In this document: one piece after another, positions 42,758-51,867 of the stretch
Position numbering within the stretch: position 1 is the first letter of the stretch
Layout of the letters: each line of letters begins with the position of its first letter
DNA from: Saccharomonospora cyanea NA-134
Lineage (GTDB): Bacteria > Actinomycetota > Actinomycetes > Mycobacteriales > Pseudonocardiaceae
Assembly (NCBI RefSeq): GCF_000244975.1
Contig: NZ_CM001440.1
Span: forward strand, 1,477,538-1,541,537
Length of the DNA stretch: 64,000 nt
Reading direction: 5' to 3'
Translations under genes and position numbers: made by a program
The notes under the pieces: model-generated
Databases searched by the model: none
Seen by the model: only the letters and a program-made list of their open reading frames with translations
What the model was told of the DNA's origin: nothing

Positions 42758-44638
42758 GTGACACAGCCACGCCCGTCAGCCGACGCCACGTTCACACCGC
42801 CGGAGTTCATCCGCAACTTCTGCATCATCGCCCACATCGACCACGGCAAGTCCACCCTGGCCGACCGCATGCTGCAGCTCACCGGTGTGGTCGAGGAACG
42901 GACGATGCGCGACCAGTACCTCGACCGCATGGACATCGAGCGGGAGCGGGGCATCACGATCAAGGCGCAGAACGTGCGCCTGCCGTGGCGCCACGAGGGC
43001 CAGGACCACGTGCTGCACCTGATCGACACGCCGGGACACGTCGACTTCACCTACGAGGTCTCGCGGGCTCTCGAGGCGTGTGAGGGTGCCATCCTGCTGG
43101 TGGACGCGGCGCAGGGCATCGAAGCGCAGACGCTGGCGAACCTGTATCTCGCCCTGGACAAGGACCTCCACATCATCCCGGTCCTCAACAAGATCGACCT
43201 CCCCGCCGCGGAGCCGGACAAGTACGCGGCCGAGCTCGCGGGCATCATCGGGTGCGAACCCGAGGACGTCTTGCGCGTGTCGGCGAAGACGGGCGAAGGC
43301 GTGCGGGAGTTGCTGGACCAGGTCGTCGCCCAGGTCCCGCCCCCTGAGGGCGACCCTGACGCGCCCCCGAGGGCGTTGATCTTCGACTCCGTGTACGACA
43401 CCTACCGGGGTGTGGTCACCTACATCAGGGTCGTGGACGGCAGGATCACGCCGCGGGAGCGCATCAAGATGATGTCCACCGGCGCCACCCACGAGCTGCT
43501 GGAGGTCGGCATCATCTCGCCGGAGCCCAAGGCGTGTGCGGGACTCGGGGTCGGGGAGGTCGGCTATCTCATCACCGGTGTCAAGGACGTCCGCCAGTCG
43601 AAGGTCGGCGACACCGTGACGTCGGAGCGCAAGGGGGCCAGCGAGCCGCTGGCCGGATATCGCGAGCCCGTGCCGATGGTGTTCTCCGGCCTGTACCCGG
43701 TGGACGGTTCCGACTACCCGGACCTGCGCGAGGCGCTCGACAAGTTGCAACTGAACGACGCCGCGCTGAGCTACGAGCCCGAGACGTCGGTGGCACTGGG
43801 ATTCGGGTTCCGCTGCGGGTTCCTGGGACTGCTGCACCTGGAGATCACCAGGGCCAGGCTGGAACGCGAGTTCGGGCTCGACCTGATCGCCACCGCCCCC
43901 AACGTGGTGTACCAGGTGTTCATGGAGGACGGCAGCGAGCACGTCGTCACCAACCCCTCCGACTGGCCGTCGGGCGGCAAGATCGCGGAGGTCCGGGAGC
44001 CGGTCAGCAAGGTCACCGTGATCGCGCCCTCGGAGTTCATCGGCGCGATCATGGAGCTGTGCCAGGGCAAGCGCGGCCAGCTCCTGGGCATGGACTACCT
44101 GTCGGAGGACCGGGTCGAGCTGCGGTACAAGCTGCCCCTCGCCGAGATCATCTTCGACTTCTTCGACGCGCTGAAGTCGCGCACCCGCGGCTATGCGTCG
44201 CTGGACTACGAGGAGGCGGGCGACCAGGCGGCCGATCTGGTCAAGGTGGACATCCTGTTGCAGGGCGAGCCGGTGGACGCGTTCTCGGCGATCGTGCACA
44301 AGGACGCCGCCTACTCCTACGGCAACCGGATGGCCACCAGGCTGCGTGAACTGATCCCTCGGCAGCAGTTCGAGGTACCGATCCAGGCCGCCGTCGGCTC
44401 CCGCATCATCGCCCGCGAGACGATCAGGGCGATCCGCAAGGACGTTCTCGCCAAGTGTTACGGCGGTGACATCTCGCGGAAGCGCAAGCTGCTGGAGAAG
44501 CAGAAGGAAGGCAAGAAGCGGATGAAGACGGTCGGCCGCGTCGAGGTGCCGCAGGAGGCGTTCGTGGCCGCGCTGTCCAGCGGTGACGGTGACAAGGGCG
44601 ACAAGGCGGACAAGGGGAAGGGCAAGGGCAAGAAGTAG
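42758..44638 (+). CDS. lepA: Elongation factor 4 (LepA)
   Basis: 626 residues. G1 [15 protein letters not shown]2 [10 protein letters not shown]3 DTPGHVDF, G4 NKIDLP, then EF-G-like domains II, III and V and the LepA-specific C-terminal domain ([60 protein letters not shown]). The tail is Lys/Asp/Gly-rich. GTG 42758 has GAGGT 6 bp before it and is preferred over ATG 42740. Promotes back-translocation or ribosome rescue under stress. Confidence 0.97.
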   Translation: MTQPRPSADATFTPPEFIRNFCIIAHIDHGKSTLADRMLQLTGVVEERTMRDQYLDRMDIERERGITIKAQNVRLPWRHEGQDHVLHLIDTPGHVDFTYEVSRALEACEGAILLVDAAQGIEAQTLANLYLALDKDLHIIPVLNKIDLPAAEPDKYAAELAGIIGCEPEDVLRVSAKTGEGVRELLDQVVAQVPPPEGDPDAPPRALIFDSVYDTYRGVVTYIRVVDGRITPRERIKMMSTGATHELLEVGIISPEPKACAGLGVGEVGYLITGVKDVRQSKVGDTVTSERKGASEPLAGYREPVPMVFSGLYPVDGSDYPDLREALDKLQLNDAALSYEPETSVALGFGFRCGFLGLLHLEITRARLEREFGLDLIATAPNVVYQVFMEDGSEHVVTNPSDWPSGGKIAEVREPVSKVTVIAPSEFIGAIMELCQGKRGQLLGMDYLSEDRVELRYKLPLAEIIFDFFDALKSRTRGYASLDYEEAGDQAADLVKVDILLQGEPVDAFSAIVHKDAAYSYGNRMATRLRELIPRQQFEVPIQAAVGSRIIARETIRAIRKDVLAKCYGGDISRKRKLLEKQKEGKKRMKTVGRVEVPQEAFVAALSSGDGDKGDKADKGKGKGKK

Positions 44639-44654
44639 CCCGGCTCTGGTCCAC

Positions 44655-44684
44655 ACCCGTGGTCCACACCTGTGGTCCACGGGT
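44655..44684 (+). terminator. Terminator after lepA
   Basis: ACCCGTGGTCCACA and TGTGGTCCACGGGT, 14-bp arms with one mismatch and a 2-base loop, 17 bp past the stop. The unit GTGGTCCAC is itself repeated. Confidence 0.7.
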
Positions 44685-44743
44685 CCGCTCGGCAACCGGT
44701 GGGCGCGTCACACCGTCGGTGGGGCTCTTCGTACGCTGGTGCC

Positions 44744-45796
44744 ATGTTCGACAGCCTGCGCGTGCCCGTGATCGCCGCGCCTATGGCCGGTGGCCCCTCC
44801 ACGCCTGAGCTCGTCGCCGCGGTGGGACGAGCCGGAGCCTTCGGATACCTGGCGGGCGGGTACCTCACCGCCGCGAGCCTGGCCGAGCAGATCACCACTG
44901 TCCGGCGCCTGTCGGACGCCGCGTTCGGGGTGAACCTGTTCGTGCCGGGAATCCGCTCTACTGTGGACCTGAGCGCGTACGTCGAGCGGGTGGGTCACGA
45001 GGCGCGACGGTACGGAACCGAGGCGGGTGAACCGCGCTGGGACGACGACGGCTACTCGGCGAAGCTCGACCTGCTCGTCGAGGCTCGGGTGCCCGTGGTC
45101 TCGTTCACGTTCGGGCTGCCTTCGGGTTCGGACGTCGACCGGTTGCACGAGGTGGGCACCACCGTGGTCGTCACGGTGACGTCGCCGGAGGAGGCCCGCC
45201 AGGCGTCGGAGCTCGGTGTCGACGCGCTGTGCGTGCAGGGCTTCGAGGCGGGCGGGCATCGCAGTGTGTTCACCGACGACCCGGACGACCCCAGCGGCGG
45301 GCCGCTGTACGGGCTGCTGGCGGGGTTGCGCCTGTGCTCGGCGGTCACCGACCTGCCGCTGGTGGCCGCGGGTGGGCTCGTGCGGGGCGCCGACGTGGCG
45401 GCCGTGGTGACCGCCGGAGCCGTGGCCGCGCAACTGGGGACCGCCTTCCTACGCGCTGACGAGGCGGGGACGAACCCCACCCAGCGAGAGGCGCTCGTCG
45501 CCGGTGGCCGTCCCACCGCGGTGACACGGGCGTTCAGCGGCCGTCCGGCCAGGGGGTTGGTCAACCGCTTCCTGCGGGAGCACTCCGACCACGCGCCTGC
45601 CGCCTACCCGCAGTTGCACCGGCTCACCAAACCCGTGAGGGCCGCGTCCGGGCAGGCGGGCGACCCGGAGGCCATGTCCCTGTGGGCGGGCCAGACCTAC
45701 ACCCTGGCCGACGGCGGCCCCGCGGAGCGGATCGTCGACCGGCTGTGGGACGAGGCGCGGGAGGCACTGCGGCGTTCCTCACGCCGCTTCGCGTAG
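44744..45796 (+). CDS. Nitronate monooxygenase
   Basis: 350 residues, TIM barrel with FMN. VIAAPMAGGPSTPELVAAVG at the start, the QGFEAGGHRSVF loop with the catalytic-region His, and PLVAAGGLVRGADVAAVVTA plus GAVAAQLGTAFLR for phosphate binding are family signatures. Oxidises alkyl nitronates (propionate-3-nitronate) and thus detoxifies them. TACGCT at 44732-44737 is 6 bp before the ATG, indicating a leaderless transcript. Confidence 0.93.
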   Translation: MFDSLRVPVIAAPMAGGPSTPELVAAVGRAGAFGYLAGGYLTAASLAEQITTVRRLSDAAFGVNLFVPGIRSTVDLSAYVERVGHEARRYGTEAGEPRWDDDGYSAKLDLLVEARVPVVSFTFGLPSGSDVDRLHEVGTTVVVTVTSPEEARQASELGVDALCVQGFEAGGHRSVFTDDPDDPSGGPLYGLLAGLRLCSAVTDLPLVAAGGLVRGADVAAVVTAGAVAAQLGTAFLRADEAGTNPTQREALVAGGRPTAVTRAFSGRPARGLVNRFLREHSDHAPAAYPQLHRLTKPVRAASGQAGDPEAMSLWAGQTYTLADGGPAERIVDRLWDEAREALRRSSRRFA

Positions 45797-45819
45797 TGGT
45801 GTCGAGGGAAGGCCGCGAC

Positions 45820-45843
45820 GCGGGCGGCGAGTTCGCCGCCCGC
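45820..45843. terminator. Hairpin between convergent genes
   Basis: GCGGGCGGCGA and TCGCCGCCCGC, 11-bp perfect arms with a 2-base loop. Confidence 0.7.
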
Positions 45844-45896
45844 GCGGGCGCGTCGGTGTGGCGGTCCAGGTCATCCCACGACCGGACGGCCGGGAG

Positions 45897-46862
45897 TCAC
45901 CTCGTGAAGACGATCTTGCCCGAGGTGCGGCCCTCCAACATGTCGGCGAACCCGGTGGCGGCCTCGGTCATCGGCAGTTCGGCCCCGATCCGCGGCCGGA
46001 TACCGGCGAGGTCGACGTAGGAGAGCAGGTCGGCGAGCTCCTCGCGGGTGCCCATGGTGGAGCCCGTCACCCGCAGTTGGAGGAAGAACACGCGCTGCAG
46101 GTCCGCGCTGGGGTCCGGGCCGCTGGTCGAGCCCGACACCACCACGATCCCGCCGGGTTTCAGCGACTTCAGCGAGTGAGCCCACGTGGCCTTGCCCACG
46201 GTCTCGAACACGGCGTCCACCCGCTCCGGCAGGCGGGCGCCCGGTTCGAACGAGGCGTGGGCGCCGAGCTGTTCGGCCAGCGCCCGCTTCTCCTCGGTCC
46301 TGCCGGTCACCCACACGCGGAAGCCCGCGGCACGCCCGAGCTGGACGAGCGCGGTGGCGACACCGCCGGACGCGCCCTGCACCAGCATCGTCTGGCCGGG
46401 ACGCAGCCCCGACTTCACGAACAACATGCGGTAGGCGGTCAGCCACGCCGTGCCCATCGTGGCGGCTTCCGAGAACGACAGTCCGGCGGGCTTGGGCAGC
46501 ACGTTGCGGGCGGGCACCACCACGCTGTCGGCGAAGGTGCCCTGGTGCTTCTCCGTCAGCAGCGTGCGCTTCGGGTCCAGGGTGTCGTCGCCCCGCCACT
46601 CGGGAGCGTTGACGACGGAGTGCAGCACCACCTCGGTGCCGTCGTCGAGCACACCGGCCCCGTCGCAACCGAGGATCATCGGGAACTGGTCCGGCTTGAT
46701 TCCGACCCCTCGCAGGGTCCAGATGTCGTGCATGTTCAGGCTGGCAGCACGCACCGACACCCGCACCCAGCCCTCGGGTACCTCGGGGTCGGGCCGGTCG
46801 CCCACGACGAGCGAGGCCAGCGGATCGTCGGCGTTGGGTTCCTTGGCGTAGACGGCGAACAT
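45897..46862 (-). CDS. Zinc-independent MDR oxidoreductase (quinone oxidoreductase-like)
   Basis: 321 residues. GroES-like N-terminal domain (VRAASLNMHDIWTLRG, ILGCDGAGVL) and Rossmann domain with MLVQGASGGVATALVQLGRA for NADPH. There is no structural zinc Cys cluster, which points to the QOR/crotonyl-CoA-reductase-like branch. LREVEGKIVFTR-type ending is represented by MLEGRTSGKIVFTR. Monocistronic, divergent from the small-membrane gene. Confidence 0.9.
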   Translation of the reverse strand: MFAVYAKEPNADDPLASLVVGDRPDPEVPEGWVRVSVRAASLNMHDIWTLRGVGIKPDQFPMILGCDGAGVLDDGTEVVLHSVVNAPEWRGDDTLDPKRTLLTEKHQGTFADSVVVPARNVLPKPAGLSFSEAATMGTAWLTAYRMLFVKSGLRPGQTMLVQGASGGVATALVQLGRAAGFRVWVTGRTEEKRALAEQLGAHASFEPGARLPERVDAVFETVGKATWAHSLKSLKPGGIVVVSGSTSGPDPSADLQRVFFLQLRVTGSTMGTREELADLLSYVDLAGIRPRIGAELPMTEAATGFADMLEGRTSGKIVFTR

Positions 46863-46894
46863 GGCGCCAACCTACCTGGCGTACGCTCGGTGAC

Positions 46895-47137
46895 GTGTTC
46901 GACGGAGTGGCCCGCTGGTGGGACGGCTTCGAGCTGTGGCTCGCGCAGCAGTGGTTCCCCATTCAATTCGTGCTGGTGATCGCCGTCCTACTTCCGCTGT
47001 GCGCCGTAGCGGCGTGGGTGGTTCACCGCGGAGTGGACGGCGTGGCCGACAGGCTCGCCGCACTGCGCCGAGCCGGGGCCCCAGCCGACGACACGGAGCG
47101 TGGTGAGGGGCGCGGGAGGTCCGATGCTGTCTCGTAG
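46895..47137 (+). CDS. Small single-helix membrane protein
   Basis: 80 residues: FDGVARWWDGFELWLAQQWF amphipathic start, one membrane helix (PIQFVLVIAVLLPLCAVAAW), then a charged cytosolic tail. TACGCT at 46882-46887 lies 7 bp before the GTG (leaderless). It overlaps the next gene by 14 bp and heads a three-gene unit ending in a barstar-family gene. Confidence 0.75.
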   Translation: MFDGVARWWDGFELWLAQQWFPIQFVLVIAVLLPLCAVAAWVVHRGVDGVADRLAALRRAGAPADDTERGEGRGRSDAVS

Positions 47138-47408
47138 GCGCATCCGCATCGCGCTCGTGGCGCTGATCGTGCTGGCGATCGTGGGGTGGTTCGCACAACA
47201 GGCTTTCGGGGTTGGAAATCCGGGCCCCCATGGGGGTAGCCTGCCGGGCGCGGAACCGGTTTCCGGGGGCGTGTCGACGTGCGACGTCCTCGCGGTGCCG
47301 CAACGGGACGATTCGAGCTTCGGAACCAGGGAGACGTTGGTGGTTCACACATCAGCCGGTATCCGCGGGGCGGACGCTCCGCAACGCGTCACGGTGGAAA
47401 CGCAGTGA
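47124..47408 (+). CDS. Secreted protein, probably a decayed barnase-type ribonuclease
   Basis: 94 residues from ATG 47124, with GGGAGGT before it. The signal-anchor RIALVALIVLAIVGWF and a GGSLPGAEPVSGG linker look like the front of actinobacterial barnase-like ribonucleases that normally precede barstar. The remainder (SFGTRETLVV, then DAPQRVTVETQ) is short and lacks the Tyr/Arg/His-rich end of an active enzyme. It overlaps the barstar start as GTGA. Likely an internal deletion; alternatively an unrelated secreted peptide. Confidence 0.55.
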   Translation: MLSRRRIRIALVALIVLAIVGWFAQQAFGVGNPGPHGGSLPGAEPVSGGVSTCDVLAVPQRDDSSFGTRETLVVHTSAGIRGADAPQRVTVETQ

Positions 47409-47779
47409 CGACCGTCAGGCCCAAGCTGGACTCGAAGACGCTCGCCGACCAGGCGCGCGCCCGTGGCGCGTACCCGCACGTGGTGGACACGGCGGCGTAC
47501 CCGGACCGCGGCGGCACGCTGGACGCCATCGCGTCGGCGTTGTCGCTGCCGGAGCACTTCGGCCGCAACCTCGACACGATGTACGACGGGCTGACCGACC
47601 TGTCGTGGCTTCCGCCGGGCGAGCACGTGCTGATCTGGCGGGCCGCCGACGTGCTCAAGCGCGCCGACCCCCGGTCGTATCTCGCGGTGCACGGCGTGCT
47701 CTCCGACGCCCAGCGTGCGCTCACCCCGCGTCAGGGACGGCGGGACGGGCGCAGCCTCACCGTGGTGCTCGCCGACTGA
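47405..47779 (+). CDS. Barstar-family ribonuclease inhibitor
   Basis: 124 residues. DAIASALSLPEHFGRNLDTM followed by YDGLTDLSWLPPGEHVLIW is the barstar core: the helix that plugs a barnase active site with Asp/Gly/Asn residues, then a Trp-rich strand. In actinobacteria it is normally the immunity partner of a secreted guanyl-specific RNase encoded just upstream; here that partner appears defective. GTG start, overlapping the upstream stop. Confidence 0.9.
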   Translation: MTTVRPKLDSKTLADQARARGAYPHVVDTAAYPDRGGTLDAIASALSLPEHFGRNLDTMYDGLTDLSWLPPGEHVLIWRAADVLKRADPRSYLAVHGVLSDAQRALTPRQGRRDGRSLTVVLAD

Positions 47780-47782
47780 GCG

Positions 47783-47822
47783 GCCCGGGTCCACGGCGTC
47801 GCACGGCGGCGCGGACCCGGGC
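47783..47822. terminator. Hairpin between barstar and enoyl-CoA hydratase genes
   Basis: GCCCGGGTCC and GGACCCGGGC, 10-bp perfect arms between convergent stops. Confidence 0.75.
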
Positions 47823-47830
47823 GAGCGGTG

Positions 47831-48607
47831 TCAGGGGCGCTCCGGTACCCAGTTCGGTTCGCGCTTCTCGCCGAACGCGGTGATGCCCTCCTGGCCTTCC
47901 TCGCTGGCGAAGAACCGCGCGGACAGCGCCTGCATCCTCTCGAACGTCTCGGGCATCGTGCGGGCCGTCTCGCCCTGCAGGAGCTCCTTCGTGGCCGCGA
48001 GGGCGGCGGGCCCGCCCAGCAGGAGCGAGTCGACGTAACGGTCGACCGCGGCGTCGAGTTCGTCGGCGGGCACGGCGGCGTTGAGCAGTCCGATCTCGGC
48101 GGCACGCCTGGCGTCGAACGTCTCGCCCGTGAGGAACAGTTCGTGGGCGGCCCTGGCGTCGAGGCGGGGGAGCACGGTCACCGAGATCACGGCGGGGACG
48201 ACACCGATGCGGACCTCGGTGAACGCGAACGTGGCGGTCTCGGCCGCGACGGCGATGTCCGTGGCGGCGACCAGGCCGACCCCACCGGCGCGCGCCGGAC
48301 CGGCGAGCTTGGCCACGACCGGCTTCGGGCACGTCCACAGCCGCTGAAGCAGGGCGGGGAACTCGTTGACGCCCTGCTGTCCCGCACCCGCGCCCCTGGC
48401 TTCCTTCAGGTCCATACCCGCGCAGAAAACGGGGCCGGTGTGGTCGAGCACGATCACGCGCACCGACTCGTCGTCGATGGCCCGCTCCAGACCCGAGGCG
48501 AGTTCCGATCGCAGTTGCGCGGACAGCGCGTTGCGGTTGTGCGGGGAGTCCAGGGTGATCGTGGCGACTCCCGCGGCAGTGGTGTAGTGCACCAGTTCGT
48601 CAGCCAT
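47831..48607 (-). CDS. Enoyl-CoA hydratase/isomerase family protein
   Basis: 258 residues, crotonase fold. Oxyanion residues in FCAGMDLKEA and in ARAGGVGLVAATDIAVAAET. The second catalytic acid position (FTEVRIGVVPAVIS) carries Val-Pro where hydratases have Glu-Gly, so true hydratase activity is uncertain and another crotonase reaction is possible. Start ATG 48607. A copy of the dispersed repeat lies upstream. Confidence 0.88.
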   Translation of the reverse strand: MADELVHYTTAAGVATITLDSPHNRNALSAQLRSELASGLERAIDDESVRVIVLDHTGPVFCAGMDLKEARGAGAGQQGVNEFPALLQRLWTCPKPVVAKLAGPARAGGVGLVAATDIAVAAETATFAFTEVRIGVVPAVISVTVLPRLDARAAHELFLTGETFDARRAAEIGLLNAAVPADELDAAVDRYVDSLLLGGPAALAATKELLQGETARTMPETFERMQALSARFFASEEGQEGITAFGEKREPNWVPERP

Positions 48608-48640
48608 GGTCCACACCTTGGCACATCACCCGCCCCCATC

Positions 48641-48689
48641 GTGTCCGCAGCCTGTGTACGCGTGTCCGCACTTCCCGCACTTGCCGCAC
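48641..48689 (+). repeat. Dispersed intergenic repeat, copy B
   Basis: Begins GTGTCCGCAGCCTGTGTACG, then CGTGTCCGCACTTCCCGCAC. It lies in the divergent gap before the cation exchanger gene. Copy C, in inverted orientation, lies just after that gene, so the gene is bracketed by an inverted pair. Confidence 0.75.
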
Positions 48690-48723
48690 TGCACCGCTGG
48701 ACGCGCTGAACCAGACTGCAGCC

Positions 48724-49752
48724 ATGTTCTCAGCACAGTGGCCGGTCTGGCTCGCCGTGGTGGGGTTCGTGCTCGCCGGGGCGGTCACCGTGGTGTGCAG
48801 CGTCAGGATCGTCAGCCTCGGCGACACCCTGGCTGACCGCAGTGGCAAGGGGGAGGCGTTCTTCGGGGCGGTGTTCTTCGGGCTCGTGACGTCCCTGTCC
48901 GGCATCGTGATGACCGCCGTCAGCGCGGCGGACGGCGCACCACAACTGGCCTACAGCAACGCCGTCGGCGGTATCGCGGTGCAGACGCTGGCGATCGTGG
49001 CCGCTGACGTCGCGTACCGCAGGGTGAACCTGGAACACGCCGCCGCGTCCGAGCAGAACCTCCTCTTCGGCTGCCTGTTGATCGTGCTGCTCAGTACCGC
49101 GCTGTTGGGGGCCTTCAGCCCCGATGTGACCGTGCTCGGCGTGCATCCCGTGTCACCGATCATGGTGGCTTTCTACCTCGGTGGGTTGAAGCTGGTCCAA
49201 GGGCGCTCGCGGCCGATGTGGCTGGCGGTGTCCACGCGGGAGACGCGCATCGATCGCCCCGACGAGTACGATCCGTTCGGCAGGCGGTCCACCGCCTCGC
49301 TCGTGGGGGAGTTCGTGGTCATCGCGGCTGTGGTGGTGGTCGGTGGCTGGGCGGTCGCGCGGGCCGCCGAGAGTCTCGTGGCCGCCACCGGCTTGAACGC
49401 GGGTTTCGTGGGAGCGGTGTTGATGGGCTTCGTGAACGCTTTACCCGAGACCGTGACAGCCGTCACTGCCGTGCGGCGAGGGGCGTTGACCCTCGCCGTG
49501 GCGGCCATCATCGGAGGTAACAGCCTCGACGCGTTGAACCTTGTGGTCGGTGATGTCGCCTTCCGCGCGGGCTCCCTCTACCACGCGGCCGGACCGGACC
49601 AGTTGTTCCTCACCACGGCCGCGCTGCTCATGACCGCGGTGCTGTTGGGCGGGCTGTTGCTGCGGCAGCCCCGTGGTTGGTGGCGGTTGGGCTTCGACGG
49701 GGTACTGCTGGCGGCGATCTACGCGGGTGCTGTCGTCACGTTGCTCTTCTGA
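48724..49752 (+). CDS. Sodium/calcium exchanger (CaCA family) protein
   Basis: 342 residues, about ten membrane helices in two inverted halves. The alpha-repeats are visible: SLSGIVMTAVSAADG with SNAVGGIAVQT in the first half, and FVNALPETVTAVTAV with IIGGNSLDALNLVVG in the second, containing the Pro-Glu and Asn-Ser-Asp residues that bind cations. Exports Ca2+ (or another divalent ion) against Na+ or H+. Flanked on both sides by copies of the dispersed repeat. Confidence 0.88.
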   Translation: MFSAQWPVWLAVVGFVLAGAVTVVCSVRIVSLGDTLADRSGKGEAFFGAVFFGLVTSLSGIVMTAVSAADGAPQLAYSNAVGGIAVQTLAIVAADVAYRRVNLEHAAASEQNLLFGCLLIVLLSTALLGAFSPDVTVLGVHPVSPIMVAFYLGGLKLVQGRSRPMWLAVSTRETRIDRPDEYDPFGRRSTASLVGEFVVIAAVVVVGGWAVARAAESLVAATGLNAGFVGAVLMGFVNALPETVTAVTAVRRGALTLAVAAIIGGNSLDALNLVVGDVAFRAGSLYHAAGPDQLFLTTAALLMTAVLLGGLLLRQPRGWWRLGFDGVLLAAIYAGAVVTLLF

Positions 49753-49774
49753 CCCCACGTGCGGGTCGACCGCT

Positions 49775-49819
49775 CCCGCGTACGGGAAGTGCGGACACGC
49801 GTGCGCAGGCTGCGGACAC
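49775..49819 (-). repeat. Dispersed intergenic repeat, copy C
   Basis: On the minus strand reads GTGTCCGCAGCCTGCGCACG, then CGTGTCCGCACTTCCCGTAC and GCGGG. It is nearly identical to copy B in reverse orientation and shares its end with copy A. Confidence 0.75.
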
Positions 49820-49823
49820 GGTG

Positions 49824-50582
49824 TCAGGCCGAGCGGCGCGCCGCCCGCGGCGCCGCGAGGGCGTCGGCGTAGCGGCGCAGCACGACGTCGGCCACTCGGA
49901 CGTCGGCGCCGAGCGGGGCGGCGATCAGCACATCCCGGTCGACCTGCTCCGCCAGCCGGGCCACACGGTCAGGCAGCAGGCCCGGCGCGAGGAACCACGA
50001 CGCGACGGCGAACCGCCGCGCACCGCGGGCACGCAGCGCGACCAGCGCCGACGGCACGTCGGGCTGGGTCGCGCTCGCGAACGCCGGAGCCACCGGACAG
50101 CCGTGCCGTCCCTGCCATTCCCGCGCGAGGCCTTCGACGACCGCGTTCGCCGGGGCGTGCGACGACCCCACGGCCGCGAGCACGAGGCCCAGCCCGGGGT
50201 CGTCCAGGTCCGCGCCCGCCTCGATGAGGCGGTCCAGCGCCACCGCCCGCAGGGCCGGGTCGGCGCCGAGGACGTCGGCCACCGTGACGCGCAGGTGGGG
50301 TAACCGGGTGGTCACGTCGGCGACGATCGCGGGCAGGTCGACGCGGGCGTGGTAGGCGCTGCCCAGCAGCAGGGGCACCGCGACGACGTGCCGGTGCCCG
50401 TCACCGTGCAGGCGGGCGAGCACGTCGCCCGTCCACGGTCGCGACAGGTCGAGGAACGACTCCCGGACGTCCAGTTCCGGGGCCCTCCCGCGCAACACAC
50501 CGACGAGGTCGCGCACGGTGGCCGCGGAGCGTGGGTCACGGCTGCCGTGCGCCACCACCAGCAGCGCGGGACGTCGGCTCAC
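49824..50582 (-). CDS. Sirohydrochlorin chelatase (CbiX/SirB-like)
   Basis: 252 residues in two chelatase modules. LLVVAHGSRDPRSAATVRDL carries the catalytic His in AHGSR, and VPLLLGSAYHARVDLP the second conserved His; the second module has LAAVGSSHAPANA and VASWFLAPGLLPDRV. Inserts Fe2+ (or Co2+) into sirohydrochlorin. As the last gene of the sulfate-reduction operon, 4 bp after cysN, it should make siroheme for the sulfite reductase at the head of the operon. Confidence 0.9.
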   Translation of the reverse strand: MSRRPALLVVAHGSRDPRSAATVRDLVGVLRGRAPELDVRESFLDLSRPWTGDVLARLHGDGHRHVVAVPLLLGSAYHARVDLPAIVADVTTRLPHLRVTVADVLGADPALRAVALDRLIEAGADLDDPGLGLVLAAVGSSHAPANAVVEGLAREWQGRHGCPVAPAFASATQPDVPSALVALRARGARRFAVASWFLAPGLLPDRVARLAEQVDRDVLIAAPLGADVRVADVVLRRYADALAAPRAARRSA

Positions 50583-50586
50583 CGGT

Positions 50587-51867
50587 TCACGCGCCTGTGT
50601 TCAGCGCGGCGAAGCGCTCTCCGACGAGTCCCGCGGCCAGTGTGTCGCCGCTGGCCGGGTCGATCACCAGGAACGCGCCCGTCCGGGGGCTGTCGGCGTA
50701 GTCGTCCACGGGGATCGGTTCGGACGACCGCAGTGTCACGGCCCCGATCTCGTTGAGCTCCAGCGACTCGGGGGCGGGCACGGTCGACAGCGTCTGCTCG
50801 TCGAACCGCGAAGTGAGTTCCTGCACCAGCGCCTGCACGGTGCGGGTGCCGTGCTTGACGAGCACCCTGGCCCCCGGCTTCAACGCCTTGGCCGACAACC
50901 AGCACAGCGTGGCGCCGAACTCGTCGGTCACGGTCGGTGGCGCCGAGGCCGACGCGATCAGGTCGCCGCGCGCGATGTCGATGTCGTCGGAGAGCAGCAC
51001 CGTCACGGACGTGCCCGCACCGGCCTCGTCGAGCGGGCCGCCCGGGGTGTCGATGCGCTCGACGGTGCTGCGCAGCCCCGCGGGCAGCACCACGACCTCG
51101 TCACCGGGCCGCACGGTGCCCGCCGCGATCTGTCCGGCGTACCCACGGTAGTCGGGGTGCTCCGCGGTGCGCGGCCGGATCACGTACTGCACCGGGAAGC
51201 GGAACGCGGCCTCGTGCGGGTCCGGCGCCACCGGCACGGTCTCCAGGTGCTCCAGCAGCGTGGGGCCCTGGTACCACGGCGTGTTCTCCGAACGGGTGGC
51301 CACGTTGTCGCCGTGCAACGCCGACACCGGGACGGCCAGTACGGAGCCCTCGGCGTACCCGAGCGAGGTGGCGTGCGCGGTGAACTCCTTGGCGATGACG
51401 GAGAACGCCGAGGAGTCGTAGCCGATCAGATCGACCTTGTTCACGGCAAGTACCAGGCGCGGAACGCCGAGCAGGGCGAGCACGGCCGCGTGTCGCCTGG
51501 TCTGTTCCACCACACCCTTGCGCGCGTCCACGAGCAGCACGGCGAGCTGCGCCGTCGAGGCGCCCGTGACGGTGTTGCGCGTGTACTGCACGTGTCCCGG
51601 CGTGTCCGCGAGCACGAAACTGCGCTTCGGGGTCGCGAAGTACCGGTAAGCCACGTCGATCGTGATGCCCTGCTCGCGCTCGGACCGCAGCCCGTCGACC
51701 AGCAGGGACAGGTCGGGCGTGGAGAGGCCCTTGTCGACGCTCGCGCGCTGCACGGCGTCGAGTTGGTCGGCGAGCACCGACTTCGTGTCGTAGAGCAGGC
51801 GCCCGACGAGTGTGGACTTTCCGTCGTCCACGCTTCCGGCGGTGGCCAGCCTCAGCAGACTCGACAT
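50587..51867 (-). CDS. cysN: Sulfate adenylyltransferase subunit 1 (GTPase)
   Basis: 426 residues. EF-Tu-like GTPase: GSVDDGKSTLVGRLLYDTK, DTPGHVQYTRN, and NKVDLIGYDSSAF, then two beta-barrel domains. No fused APS kinase (CysC) domain follows, so APS must be used directly by the CysH-type reductase. The ATG directly abuts the cysD stop (TAGATG). Confidence 0.95.
   Translation of the reverse strand: MSSLLRLATAGSVDDGKSTLVGRLLYDTKSVLADQLDAVQRASVDKGLSTPDLSLLVDGLRSEREQGITIDVAYRYFATPKRSFVLADTPGHVQYTRNTVTGASTAQLAVLLVDARKGVVEQTRRHAAVLALLGVPRLVLAVNKVDLIGYDSSAFSVIAKEFTAHATSLGYAEGSVLAVPVSALHGDNVATRSENTPWYQGPTLLEHLETVPVAPDPHEAAFRFPVQYVIRPRTAEHPDYRGYAGQIAAGTVRPGDEVVVLPAGLRSTVERIDTPGGPLDEAGAGTSVTVLLSDDIDIARGDLIASASAPPTVTDEFGATLCWLSAKALKPGARVLVKHGTRTVQALVQELTSRFDEQTLSTVPAPESLELNEIGAVTLRSSEPIPVDDYADSPRTGAFLVIDPASGDTLAAGLVGERFAALNTGA

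Noticed and set aside
42776-44695. A 639-codon minus-strand frame
   Set aside because: Antisense of lepA, which has all GTPase motifs.
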